A stretch of 64,000 nucleotides of DNA from Microbacterium sp. LWH3-1.2 (GTDB taxonomy: Bacteria; Actinomycetota; Actinomycetes; Actinomycetales; Microbacteriaceae): NCBI RefSeq assembly GCF_040675855.1, contig NZ_JBEGIK010000001.1:806001-870000 (forward strand), in the 5' to 3' direction. Under the pieces are notes generated by a model, which made no database searches, was not told the origin of the DNA, and was given only the letters and a program-made list of their open reading frames with translations. Of the stretch, positions 39,478-46,192 are shown one piece after another (position 1 is the first letter of the stretch; the number at the start of each line of letters is the position of its first letter). A program made the position numbers and the translations under genes.

Positions 39478-39878
39478 GCACGGTAGCCGACAAGCTCGCA
39501 AAGAAATCCAGTCACAAGACCAGCGCCAAGCAGGTTCGCCTGCGGCTGGTGTACGTGGACTTCTGGTCCGCGGTGAAGCTGTCCTTCCTCGCCGCGATCG
39601 CCATCGCGGTAGTGACGGTCGTCGCCTTCGTGATGGTGTTCCTGGTCGTGCAGACCACCGGCCTCATCGGTGAGGCCGACAAGTTCTTCGCGAGCTTCTC
39701 CGACGGCAGCATCCTGCTCTCGCAGTTCATCAACTTCCCGCAGGTGCTGGCCTTCTCGGCGGTCGTCGCCATCCTGAACCTCGTGGTCGTGACGGTGCTC
39801 GGTGCCGTGATCGCAGGTATCTACAACCTGGCGGTCAAGGTGACCGGCGGCCTGCTGGTCGGCTTCACCTCGAACTGA
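39474..39878 (+). CDS. DUF3566 transmembrane protein
   Basis: 134 aa. A basic N-terminal tail ([19 protein letters not shown]) is followed by two membrane segments ([26 protein letters not shown], about residues 36-61; [28 protein letters not shown], about 90-117). The family is almost always encoded directly after gyrA in actinobacteria, here with a 4-nt overlap. Function is unknown; a link between membrane and nucleoid is sometimes suggested but not shown. Confidence 0.92.
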
Positions 39879-39891
39879 CGCACGACGCTCG

Positions 39892-39921
39892 GCGCCGGTA
39901 TTCGATGACGGATGCCGGCGC
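39892..39921. terminator. hairpin between convergent DUF3566 and VIT genes
   Basis: GCGCCGG (39892-39898) pairs with CCGGCGC (39915-39921), extended by flanking AT pairs after one mismatch; loop about 16 nt. It lies in the 57-nt convergent gap, so it may serve both genes. No T-run. Confidence 0.4.
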
Positions 39922-39935
39922 TCGGCGTGTGCGGC

Positions 39936-40649
39936 CTACACCACGGTGGTGCCGAGCAGCGTACCGATGAGCCAGGTCGCGACGAGGGCGAACGCGCCTC
40001 CGAGCACGAGGCGGGTGGCTGCCCGCGCCTTGGGGGCACCGCCGAGGTGGGCGGAGATCGTTCCGGTCGCGGCCAGGGCGACGAGTACGGCGACGAAAGT
40101 GACGGGCACGCGCCACTCGGGCGGTGGGAGCAGGATCGCCAGGAGCGGCAGAAGCGCGCCGAGAGTGAACGCGATCGCGGATGAGGTCGCGGCGTGCCAC
40201 GGGTTCACGAGGTCGTGCTGGTCGATGTGGAGCTCCACCTCGAGGTGCGCGGACAACGCGTCGTGCGCCGTGAGCTCATGCGCGACCTGACGGGCGGTGG
40301 CGTCGGTCAGACCGCGGTCGCGGTAGAGCTGTGTCAGCTCTTCGAGCTCCGCGTCGGGCATGTCACGCAGCTCCCCGCTCTCCTTGGCGATGAGCGCCCG
40401 CTCGGAGTCGCGCTGACTGCTCACCGAGACGTACTCGCCCAGGGCCATCGAGATGGCGCCGCCGACGAGACCGGCGATTCCGGCGGTGAACAGTGCCCCG
40501 GTGTTCGTCGTCGCTCCCGCAACCCCGACGACAAGCGCGGCGACCGACACGATGCCGTCATTCGCCCCGAGAACACCCGCACGCAGCCAGTTGAGTCGCT
40601 GTCCGAGGCCGACGCCGTGCGGCTCGCCGGGGTGAGAAGTCCGCGCCAC
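39936..40649 (-). CDS. VIT1/CCC1-family metal transporter
   Basis: Membrane protein of the vacuolar iron transporter family, probably exporting or sequestering Fe2+/Mn2+. The family signature LRAGVLGANDGIVSVAALVVGVAGA is at the first helix, then GGAISMALGEYVSVSSQRD with its metal-binding region. A hydrophilic acidic domain (residues about 85-150) precedes three C-terminal helices. Start uncertain: GTG at 40649 (237 aa) or TTG at 40661 (241 aa); neither has a good Shine-Dalgarno. Its upstream side abuts the tRNA-Ile promoter. Substrate is inferred. Confidence 0.88.
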   Translation of the reverse strand: MARTSHPGEPHGVGLGQRLNWLRAGVLGANDGIVSVAALVVGVAGATTNTGALFTAGIAGLVGGAISMALGEYVSVSSQRDSERALIAKESGELRDMPDAELEELTQLYRDRGLTDATARQVAHELTAHDALSAHLEVELHIDQHDLVNPWHAATSSAIAFTLGALLPLLAILLPPPEWRVPVTFVAVLVALAATGTISAHLGGAPKARAATRLVLGGAFALVATWLIGTLLGTTVV

Positions 40650-40670
40650 GAGCCCAGTCAACCAGGCCGA

Positions 40671-40700
40671 TTCGTGAAATCAAGAATCGTCGGGTAAAGT
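40671..40700 (+). promoter_or_regulatory. candidate promoter of the tRNA-Ile/tRNA-Ala pair
   Basis: TTCGTG (40671-40676), an 18-nt spacer and TAAAGT (40695-40700), 38 nt upstream of tRNA-Ile. Weak -35, reasonable -10. Confidence 0.4.
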
Positions 40701-40737
40701 CTTGGAGGTTGCGGAGCGCAGGTTCCGCAGTCAAAGC

Positions 40738-40811
40738 GGGGCTATAGCTCAGGCGGTTAGAGCGCTTCACTGATAATGAAGAGGTCCCAGGTTCAAGTCC
40801 TGGTAGCCCCA
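40738..40811 (+). tRNA. tRNA-Ile (anticodon GAT)
   Basis: 74 nt. Acceptor GGGGCTA pairs with TAGCCCC plus A; D arm AGCTCAGGCGGTTAGAGC; anticodon loop CTGATAA with GAT; T arm with GGTTCAAGTCC. CCA is not encoded, so it needs the CCA-adding enzyme. Confidence 0.97.
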
Positions 40812-40822
40812 CCGTAAGCCCC

Positions 40823-40895
40823 GGGGCCTTAGCTCAGTTGGTAGAGCGCCTGCTTTGCAAGCAGGATGTCAGGAGTTCGAATCTCCTAGGCTCCA
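40823..40895 (+). tRNA. tRNA-Ala (anticodon TGC)
   Basis: 73 nt, 11 nt after tRNA-Ile. Acceptor GGGGCCT pairs with AGGCTCC (one G-U), discriminator A; D arm AGCTCAGTTGGTAGAGC; anticodon TGC in TTTGCAA; T arm AGTTCGAATCT. CCA not encoded. The Ile-Ala pair outside an rRNA operon near the gyrase genes is common in actinobacteria. Confidence 0.97.
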
Positions 40896-40902
40896 CAGAC
40901 AC

Positions 40903-40930
40903 GAAGCCGGTTCCGAGAGGGACCGGCTTC
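40903..40930 (+). terminator. hairpin after tRNA-Ala
   Basis: GAAGCCGGT (40903-40911) pairs with ACCGGCTTC (40922-40930), loop 10 nt, 7 nt after the tRNA. A likely terminator of the tRNA pair. Confidence 0.7.
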
Positions 40931-40968
40931 CGCGTTCTCCCACGAGGCCGGCGCGGTTAGGGTGAAGC

Positions 40969-41409
40969 ATGGACCTGCGCGTCGCAGCCTACGCGGTGAT
41001 CATGGACGATCAAGACCGGCTGCTGCTCGCGCACTGGAACGAGGGTCGCCGTGCCGCGTGGACGATGCCCGGCGGTGGGCTCGAGCCCGGTGAGGACCCC
41101 GCGAGCGCCGCCCGCCGTGAGGTCAAGGAAGAGACCGGCTACCGGGTCGAGATCGAGGGGCTCCTCGGCATCCACTCCCGTGTGGTTCCCCCGGGGCGCA
41201 GGCTCAAGCCCGGCTCGGACCTTCCCTTGCACACGCTGCGCATCGTCTATCGCGCACGCATCACGGGTGGCAAGCTCCGCAACGAGACCGGTGGCTCGAC
41301 GGATCGCGCCGAGTGGTTCTCCCTCGCAGAGGTCCGCGGCCTTCAGCGGGTCAAACTGGTCGACATCGCCCTCGACATGGCGGGGATCGAACTGCCACCG
41401 GCGGACTGA
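40969..41409 (+). CDS. NUDIX hydrolase
   Basis: 146 aa. The complete Nudix box is present, GGGLEPGEDPASAARREVKEETGY (shown here as G-x5-E-x7-REVKEETG, about residues 36-58), with the metal-binding glutamates. The fold starts LRVAAYAVIMDDQDRLLLAHW. It hydrolyses a nucleoside diphosphate linked to some other group; the substrate (oxidised nucleotides, NDP-sugars or others) cannot be deduced. It stands alone between the tRNA genes and a convergent deacylase gene. Confidence 0.93.
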   Translation: MDLRVAAYAVIMDDQDRLLLAHWNEGRRAAWTMPGGGLEPGEDPASAARREVKEETGYRVEIEGLLGIHSRVVPPGRRLKPGSDLPLHTLRIVYRARITGGKLRNETGGSTDRAEWFSLAEVRGLQRVKLVDIALDMAGIELPPAD

Positions 41410-41424
41410 CCGATACCGGTGCCG

Positions 41425-41922
41425 TCAGTCGATGGGCTGCGAGATGTCGGCGACCGTCGCGCCGTACGCGGCGATGAGCGCGTCGGCGTCGACGAACATG
41501 CTGTACCCGTGGGCGCCGGCTCCCATCGCGATGCGCTGGCCCACGATCTCGCCGTCCGCGAAGATCGGCCAGTCGTGCGTACTGCCGAGGGGCACGATCG
41601 TGCCCCTCTCGTAGCCTGTGGCCGCCAGCGCGCGCGCCGGGTCAGGGAGCTGGAGCTTATTGACGCCCACCACGGCGCGCAGCTTGGGCCACGAGATCGC
41701 GCGGTCGCCTGGGATCAGGGCGAACAAGTAGGTGTCGTCGCTGCGCTTGACGACGAGCGTCTTCACGATTCCCGACGGCGGGATGCCGAGAATCGCCGCA
41801 GCCTCCGGCAGGCTGTTCGCCGCCGGACGCTCCCGGATCTCGACGTCGAGGCTGCGTTCGGCCGCCGCCGCGCGGACGCGGTCGACCCCGGTCAGAGTCT
41901 CCCCCGTGGTGGGCTCAGGCAT
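41425..41922 (-). CDS. YbaK/ProX-type aminoacyl-tRNA deacylase
   Basis: 165 aa from the ATG at 41922, which overlaps the end of the upstream gene by 8 nt. YbaK-fold motifs: AAAILGIPPSGIVKTLVVKRSDD (conserved lysine of VKTL), LFALIPGDRAISWPKLRAVVG and the glycine-rich VGQRIAMGAGAHGYSMFVDAD. These proteins hydrolyse mischarged aminoacyl-tRNA such as Cys-tRNA(Pro) or Ala-tRNA(Pro); which one is uncertain. Confidence 0.88.
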   Translation of the reverse strand: MPEPTTGETLTGVDRVRAAAAERSLDVEIRERPAANSLPEAAAILGIPPSGIVKTLVVKRSDDTYLFALIPGDRAISWPKLRAVVGVNKLQLPDPARALAATGYERGTIVPLGSTHDWPIFADGEIVGQRIAMGAGAHGYSMFVDADALIAAYGATVADISQPID

Positions 41923-42430
41923 CCGGTGCGCGCAGCGGGTCGTCCGCAACCCAGAGCTCGTCATCGGCGCGCAACGTCTGCCACGCGGCGTACAGCACGC
42001 CGACCGCAGCGGCGACCCCGAGGATGATGGCGATGACGCCGCCGGCGCCGATGCCCTTCTTCGCCGGAACCGGCGCGGCCTTCGCCCAGGACGACGGCAA
42101 GGCGAACCCGCGCCCGGAGGCGAGGTGCGAGCGCTGCTCGTTCGCGGCGTCCCACACCGACAGCGCGGAGCCGACCACGGCGCCCGCAGCGGGGATGACC
42201 GTGCTGTTCACGACCTTCTTGCCCTTGTCGACGTAGGGGGCGGCGTACTTGCCGTAGCTCGCCTGCACCTGCGGCTTGACCTGCTCGCGACCGTAGTGAC
42301 CGAGCTGGCGACTCGCCTCACGGGCGACGGTCGCGGCCTCCCCGACCAGCACCTGCTGGGCCTCCCACAGGTTTCCGGCCTGCTTCTGAAGCTTCTGGAG
42401 TTCCTTCTTGCGCTTGCGGCTGAGGCTCAC
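41915..42430 (-). CDS. hypothetical single-pass membrane protein with basic coiled N-terminus
   Basis: 171 aa, no known function. The GTG at 42430 follows AGGGAGG at good distance. A very basic helix (SLSRKRKKELQKLQKQAG) leads into a helical region, then a small glycine-rich hydrophobic patch (NSTVIPAAGAVVGSALSVW) and one C-terminal membrane segment (IGAGGVIAIILGVAAAVGVLYAAW, about residues 127-150) with an acidic end. It is translationally coupled to the YbaK-type gene by an 8-nt overlap. Any automatic label such as helicase would not be supported by motifs. Confidence 0.75.
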   Translation of the reverse strand: MSLSRKRKKELQKLQKQAGNLWEAQQVLVGEAATVAREASRQLGHYGREQVKPQVQASYGKYAAPYVDKGKKVVNSTVIPAAGAVVGSALSVWDAANEQRSHLASGRGFALPSSWAKAAPVPAKKGIGAGGVIAIILGVAAAVGVLYAAWQTLRADDELWVADDPLRAPDA

Positions 42431-42526
42431 GGTTGCCCTCCCTGTCGTGGGGATGTCGGTCTCTTCATCTTGCCAGACGACCGCTGAGACGGGAGGGGTT
42501 GCAGGGAACTCTGAGACAATGTAGGA

Positions 42527-43099
42527 ATGCCGCTTCACACTGCTGTCGCAACGATCCACACCAACTACGGCGACATCGTCGTCAACCTGTTCGGCGACCA
42601 GGCGCCTCGCACGGTGCAGAACTTCATCGGCCTCTCCGACGGTTCGCAGGCCTGGACGCACCCGGCGACCGGCAAGCCGGGCGACGGACCGCTCTACAAG
42701 GACGTCATCTTCCACCGGATCATCTCGGGCTTCATGATCCAGGGCGGCGACCCGCTCGGTCAGGGCGTCGGCGGTCCCGGGTACAACTTCAACGACGAGA
42801 TCAACGGCGAGCTCACCTTCACCGCTCCGTACAAGCTCGCCATGGCGAACGCGGGCCTGCGCCGCAACGCGATCACCGGTCAGCCCGAGGGCACCAACGG
42901 CTCGCAGTTCTTCATCACGGTCCCCGGCCAGGGTGGGCGCGGCCCGGAGTGGCTGCAGGGCAAGCACACCATCTTCGGCGAGGTCGCCGACGACGCATCG
43001 AAGGCCGTCGTCGACACCATCAGCGAGGTGCCGACGGCTGCCGGCGACCGCCCGGTCGAGCCCGTCGTCATCGAGTCGATCGACATCGCCGCGGTCTGA
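42527..43099 (+). CDS. cyclophilin-type peptidyl-prolyl isomerase
   Basis: 190 aa cytosolic cyclophilin that accelerates proline isomerisation. Active-site pattern: FHRIISGFMIQGGDPLGQGVGGPGYNF (arginine, Phe and Gln of the cyclophilin pocket, about residues 64-90), NGSQFFITVPGQGG and HTIFGEV. No signal peptide, unlike exported homologues. In Mycobacterium ppiA also lies between gyrA and the pknB region, so the location is conserved. A strong hairpin follows. Confidence 0.95.
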   Translation: MPLHTAVATIHTNYGDIVVNLFGDQAPRTVQNFIGLSDGSQAWTHPATGKPGDGPLYKDVIFHRIISGFMIQGGDPLGQGVGGPGYNFNDEINGELTFTAPYKLAMANAGLRRNAITGQPEGTNGSQFFITVPGQGGRGPEWLQGKHTIFGEVADDASKAVVDTISEVPTAAGDRPVEPVVIESIDIAAV

Positions 43100-43113
43100 G
43101 CGCTCGGTGCCGA

Positions 43114-43148
43114 CCGGGTCCGGAGCAGCGCGCGCTGCCCGGACCCGG
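43114..43148 (+). terminator. long hairpin after the cyclophilin gene
   Basis: CCGGGTCCGG (43114-43123) pairs with CCGGACCCGG (43139-43148), and the inner GCAGC pairs with GCTGC around a GCGC loop with one bulged A: about 15 bp. No T-run. Confidence 0.65.
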
Positions 43149-43191
43149 ACGTCCGCATCCCTGACCCAGGCAAGACAGAGACGGGGCCCGC

Positions 43192-44085
43192 GTGAGCACG
43201 CAGGACTTCCAGCGCAATCGCGAAAACTTCTGCTACCGGCATCCGGACCGACAGAGCTTCGTGCTCTGCCAGCGCTGCCTGCGCACGATCTGCCCGGAGT
43301 GCCAGACGCAGGGCGCCGTCGGAGTCATCTGCCCGGAGTGCCTGCGCGACCAGCAGAAGGCGCAGTCGCCCGCGCAGAAGAAGGCGGAGCGACGGTGGTC
43401 TCGCCCTCGCGCGATGTCGGCGTCGTCGGGGCAGCCGGTCGTGACCTACACGATCATCGCGATCACGGCGTTCGTCTACCTGCTCACGCTGATCCCCGGC
43501 GGCTTCGGCGGCGCCGTCCAGGACGCGCTGTATTTCTGGGCGCCGCTGCTCTACCCCGAGTTCAGGGGCACCTCCCAGCCCTGGCGTCTGCTCACCGTCG
43601 CGCTGGTGCATTCGGGCATCTGGCATGTGGGACTCAACATGCTGGCCCTGTGGATGATCGGGCGAAGTCTCGAGCCTCTTCTCGGGCGCTGGCGATTCCT
43701 CACGCTGTATCTGCTGAGCGCACTCGGCGGCTCGGTCGCGGTGACGCTCCTGTCGTTCACGACGCCCGTGGTCGGGGCATCCGGGGCCATCTTCGGCCTC
43801 TTCGGAGCGCTCCTGGTGATCGGGCGTCACATCGGCGCGAACATCGCCGGCATCGCGCTTGTCCTCGGAATCAACCTCGTGATCGGGTTCATTCCCGGAT
43901 TCAACGTGTCGTGGCAGGCCCACGTCGGCGGACTCGTCGTCGGGCTGCTCGTCGCCTTCATCTTCACGCGCACGCGTGCGGTCCGCCAGCGCGGACTGCA
44001 GATCGGCCTGCTCGTCGCCGTCGGTGCGGGCCTGGTGGCGCTGCTGCTCGTGCCCGTCTTCTTCCCGGCGCTCGTGATCCTCTGA
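43192..44085 (+). CDS. rhomboid-family intramembrane serine protease
   Basis: 297 aa, GTG start. A cysteine-rich N-terminal region with CYRHPDRQSFVLCQRCLRTICPEC and a second C-P-E-C pair (about residues 11-60) looks zinc-binding. The membrane core follows: QPWRLLTVALVHSGIWHVGLNMLAL (HxxxN loop), the catalytic serine in GASGAIFGLFGALL (about S199) and the catalytic histidine in AHVGGLVVGLL (about H251). It cleaves membrane protein segments; targets are unknown. Zinc-ribbon-plus-rhomboid proteins are common in actinobacteria. Confidence 0.93.
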   Translation: MSTQDFQRNRENFCYRHPDRQSFVLCQRCLRTICPECQTQGAVGVICPECLRDQQKAQSPAQKKAERRWSRPRAMSASSGQPVVTYTIIAITAFVYLLTLIPGGFGGAVQDALYFWAPLLYPEFRGTSQPWRLLTVALVHSGIWHVGLNMLALWMIGRSLEPLLGRWRFLTLYLLSALGGSVAVTLLSFTTPVVGASGAIFGLFGALLVIGRHIGANIAGIALVLGINLVIGFIPGFNVSWQAHVGGLVVGLLVAFIFTRTRAVRQRGLQIGLLVAVGAGLVALLLVPVFFPALVIL

Positions 44086-44088
44086 CCC

Positions 44089-44165
44089 GAGTTATCCACA
44101 GGTTCATCCACACCCTGGGGAGAATGACATGGGTGTAATTCACAGGTGTTAACAGACTTGTTAAC
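44089..44165. other. DnaA-box and dyad cluster between convergent genes
   Basis: In the gap between the rhomboid gene and crgA (tail to tail) lie a perfect DnaA box TTATCCACA (44092-44100), a near match TCATCCACA (44104-44112), a weaker TAATTCACA (44136-44144) and the dyad GTTAACA-gact-TGTTAAC (44148-44165). GAGTTATCCACAGG (44089-44102) is the exact reverse complement of 31247-31260 in oriC. No promoter is needed here, so a chromosomal DnaA-binding locus is the likeliest reading. Confidence 0.6.
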
Positions 44166-44203
44166 AACTCCGGATCGGCCGGATTCGCAGCATCCGGGCA
44201 CGG

Positions 44204-44233
44204 AAAAACCCCGGTCGTCAGAGACCGGGGTTT
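44204..44233 (-). terminator. intrinsic terminator of crgA
   Basis: On the minus strand AAACCCCGGTC (44233-44223) pairs with GACCGGGGTTT (44216-44206) around a 6-nt loop, and the T-run continues to 44204. The hairpin is 16 nt after the crgA stop. Confidence 0.9.
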
Positions 44234-44248
44234 CTCTTCGAAGTGTCG

Positions 44249-44488
44249 CTATCGCCAGCGCGTCGTCATCAGGAAGCCGATGAAGGCGATGCCGAAGCCG
44301 ATCACGAGGTTCCATGCCCCGATGTCGGGGATCGGGAACGCCATGCCGCTCAGGTAGAAGACGAGGATCCACACCAGACCGATGAGCATCAGTCCGATCA
44401 TGATCGGCTTGAACCACACCGGGTTGGGTGCGGCTTCGCCTTCTGCGCGCTCGACGAGAGAGTCGTCGTCTTTGCCGGGTCGTGCCAT
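44249..44488 (-). CDS. crgA: cell division protein CrgA
   Basis: 79 aa with two membrane segments (PIMIGLMLIGLVWILVFYLSG, about residues 29-49; IGAWNLVIGFGIAFIGFLMTTRW, about 57-79) after an acidic cytoplasmic tail, the standard CrgA plan. N-P-x-W-F and the P-I-P-D-I-G-x-W-N loop are conserved. CrgA interacts with FtsZ/FtsI-type divisome proteins and helps place septa. ATG at 44488 has a weak Shine-Dalgarno. It is divergent from the sortase gene, as in other actinobacteria. Confidence 0.94.
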   Translation of the reverse strand: MARPGKDDDSLVERAEGEAAPNPVWFKPIMIGLMLIGLVWILVFYLSGMAFPIPDIGAWNLVIGFGIAFIGFLMTTRWR

Positions 44489-44543
44489 GCACAAGAGTCT
44501 AACTGCCAGCCACGCCACAGCCCGCCCTGATTAGAATCCACCT

Positions 44544-45344
44544 GTGGATGACGCGCTGCCCGGCCCGAGGCGATCTGCCCGCAGGGTGAGGACCCCACGC
44601 CGGCGCACGTCCGTCGTCGGCGTCATCGGCGAGGTCCTCATCACCGCCGGCGTCATCGTGCTCCTCTACGTCGTGTGGCAGCTGTGGGTAGGCGACCTCA
44701 TCTATGGCGCCGAGCGCAACGCCGAAGGCACCGAGTTGTCGCAGGAATGGCAGGCGCGATACGAGGAGCAGAATCCCGAGGCCGCGCCCGCCCCCACGAC
44801 GGGCTCCGAGGCGGACCCCGAGGTCGTGCCCGTCACCTCGGCGCCCCCCGTGCTCGCCGAGCCTGCCGACGGCGTGGAGTTCGCGGTCATGCGGATCCCC
44901 CGATTCGGCGCCGACTACGCCGTGCGCATGGCCGGCGGTGTGACGCGCGCCCGCACCCTCGATCCCATAGGCATCGGGCACTACCCGGGAACGAGAATGC
45001 CGGGCGAGCCGGGCAACTTCGCCCTCGCCGCGCACCGCACCACGTGGGGCAAGCCCTTCAACCGCATCGCCGATCTGCACGTCGGCGACGCGATCGTCGT
45101 CGAGACGCAGGAGGGCTGGTACACGTACCGCTTCCGCACCCTCGAGTACGTCACTCCGAACGAGGTCGAGGTGCTCCTTCCGGTCCCCCAGGCGATGGAC
45201 GTCCCCGCGGGGACGGCCTACATCACGCTCACGAGCTGCAGCCCGATGTATGCGATGACCGAGCGCATCGTGGCGTACGGTGTGTTCGAGTCGTTCACCC
45301 CCCGCTCCGTGGGCGAGCCGGCCTCCCTCCAGGCGGTGGCCTGA
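44544..45344 (+). CDS. class E sortase
   Basis: 266 aa. An N-terminal membrane anchor (VVGVIGEVLITAGVIVLLYVVWQLW, about residues 23-47) and an acidic Pro/Ala linker precede the sortase domain. The catalytic His is in FALAAHRTTWG (about H161) and the catalytic Cys in YITLTSCSPMYAMTERIV (about C231), with the arginine a few residues later. Class E enzymes attach LAxTG-type proteins to peptidoglycan in high-GC bacteria; no such substrate is encoded in the window. GTG start. First gene of a short operon with a 62-aa membrane protein and a PabA-like gene. Confidence 0.93.
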   Translation: MDDALPGPRRSARRVRTPRRRTSVVGVIGEVLITAGVIVLLYVVWQLWVGDLIYGAERNAEGTELSQEWQARYEEQNPEAAPAPTTGSEADPEVVPVTSAPPVLAEPADGVEFAVMRIPRFGADYAVRMAGGVTRARTLDPIGIGHYPGTRMPGEPGNFALAAHRTTWGKPFNRIADLHVGDAIVVETQEGWYTYRFRTLEYVTPNEVEVLLPVPQAMDVPAGTAYITLTSCSPMYAMTERIVAYGVFESFTPRSVGEPASLQAVA

Positions 45345-45532
45345 TGTACGCGGGTCTCTGGCGGATCCTTCCCGGCCCGGCGTGGGTACGGGTCCTCATC
45401 CTGCTCGTGCTGATCGCCGCGGTGCTGTACGGACTCCTCTTCTACGTCTTCCCGTGGGTGAGCCAGTTCGTGAACCCGCAGGAGGTCACTGTGACGCTCC
45501 CCGCCGCACCGGGCGGGGTTCCGCTGTCGTGA
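45344..45532 (+). CDS. small single-pass membrane protein
   Basis: 62 aa, ATG overlapping the sortase stop by one nt (TGATG). One central membrane segment, PAWVRVLILLVLIAAVLYGLLFYVFPWV (about residues 12-38), followed by an extracytoplasmic QFVNPQEVTVTLP tail. Its stop overlaps the next gene by 4 nt. Tight coupling on both sides argues that it is real. Function unknown; small proteins of this shape are common next to actinobacterial class E sortases. Confidence 0.75.
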   Translation: MYAGLWRILPGPAWVRVLILLVLIAAVLYGLLFYVFPWVSQFVNPQEVTVTLPAAPGGVPLS

Positions 45533-46170
45533 CCGACCCCTCGGCGTCGGCGCCGGTCCTCGTCGTCGACAACCACGACAGCTTCGTGCACACCCTGATC
45601 GGGTACCTCCACGAGCTGGGCGCCGACACCGACCTGGTCGAGGCGGACGCCCTCGGCGACCCCGCGCGCGCCATCTCCGGTCGGCCCGGCGTCCTCGTGT
45701 CCCCCGGACCAGGAAGCCCCGGCGACGCCGGCGCGTCGATCGAGGTGGTCCATGCGGCGGCGGCGGGCGGCATCCCGCTCCTCGGAGTCTGCCTCGGTCA
45801 TCAGGCGATCGGCGAGGCGTTCGGCGCCACGGTCGACCACGCCCCCGAGCTGATGCACGGCATGACGTCGCTCGTGCACCACGACTCCTCGCACCTCTAC
45901 GACGGACTGCCCGATCCGTTCACCGCGACCCGCTATCACTCGCTCGCGATCATTCCCGAGACGCTGCCCGACGACCTCGTCGTCACGAGCCGCACGGCGA
46001 GCGGCGTCATCATGGGCGTCGCGCACCGCACCGCCCCCATCGTCGGGGTGCAGTTCCACCCCGAGAGCGTGCTCACCGAGGGGGGCTATCGGCTGCTCGG
46101 CAACTGGCTCGCCTCGGTCGGGTACACGGATGCCGCGGCCCGGGGTGCGGCGCTGAGTCCCCGGCGCTGA
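45529..46170 (+). CDS. PabA/TrpG-like glutamine amidotransferase
   Basis: 213 aa class I glutaminase that supplies ammonia from glutamine to a synthase partner. Catalytic nucleophile in GVCLGHQAIGEAFG (about C79), His/Glu in VGVQFHPESVLTEGG, oxyanion region VSPGPGSPGDAG. The GTG start overlaps the preceding stop. No PabB or TrpE partner lies nearby, but this gene next to pknB is conserved in actinobacteria and it is usually taken as PabA (4-amino-4-deoxychorismate synthase, folate pathway). Anthranilate synthase is the alternative. Confidence 0.85.
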   Translation: MTDPSASAPVLVVDNHDSFVHTLIGYLHELGADTDLVEADALGDPARAISGRPGVLVSPGPGSPGDAGASIEVVHAAAAGGIPLLGVCLGHQAIGEAFGATVDHAPELMHGMTSLVHHDSSHLYDGLPDPFTATRYHSLAIIPETLPDDLVVTSRTASGVIMGVAHRTAPIVGVQFHPESVLTEGGYRLLGNWLASVGYTDAAARGAALSPRR

Positions 46171-46177
46171 GCCGGGG
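46159..46177. terminator. hairpin spanning the PabA-like stop codon
   Basis: CCCCGGC (46159-46165) and GCCGGGG (46171-46177) with loop GCTGA, which contains the stop. It lies between convergent genes; no T-run. Confidence 0.5.
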
Positions 46178-46192
46178 CGGCGTGCCGTCGGC

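Noticed and set aside
40949..40968. A riboswitch or leader peptide upstream of the NUDIX gene
   Set aside because: The gap after the tRNA terminator is too short and shows no further structure.
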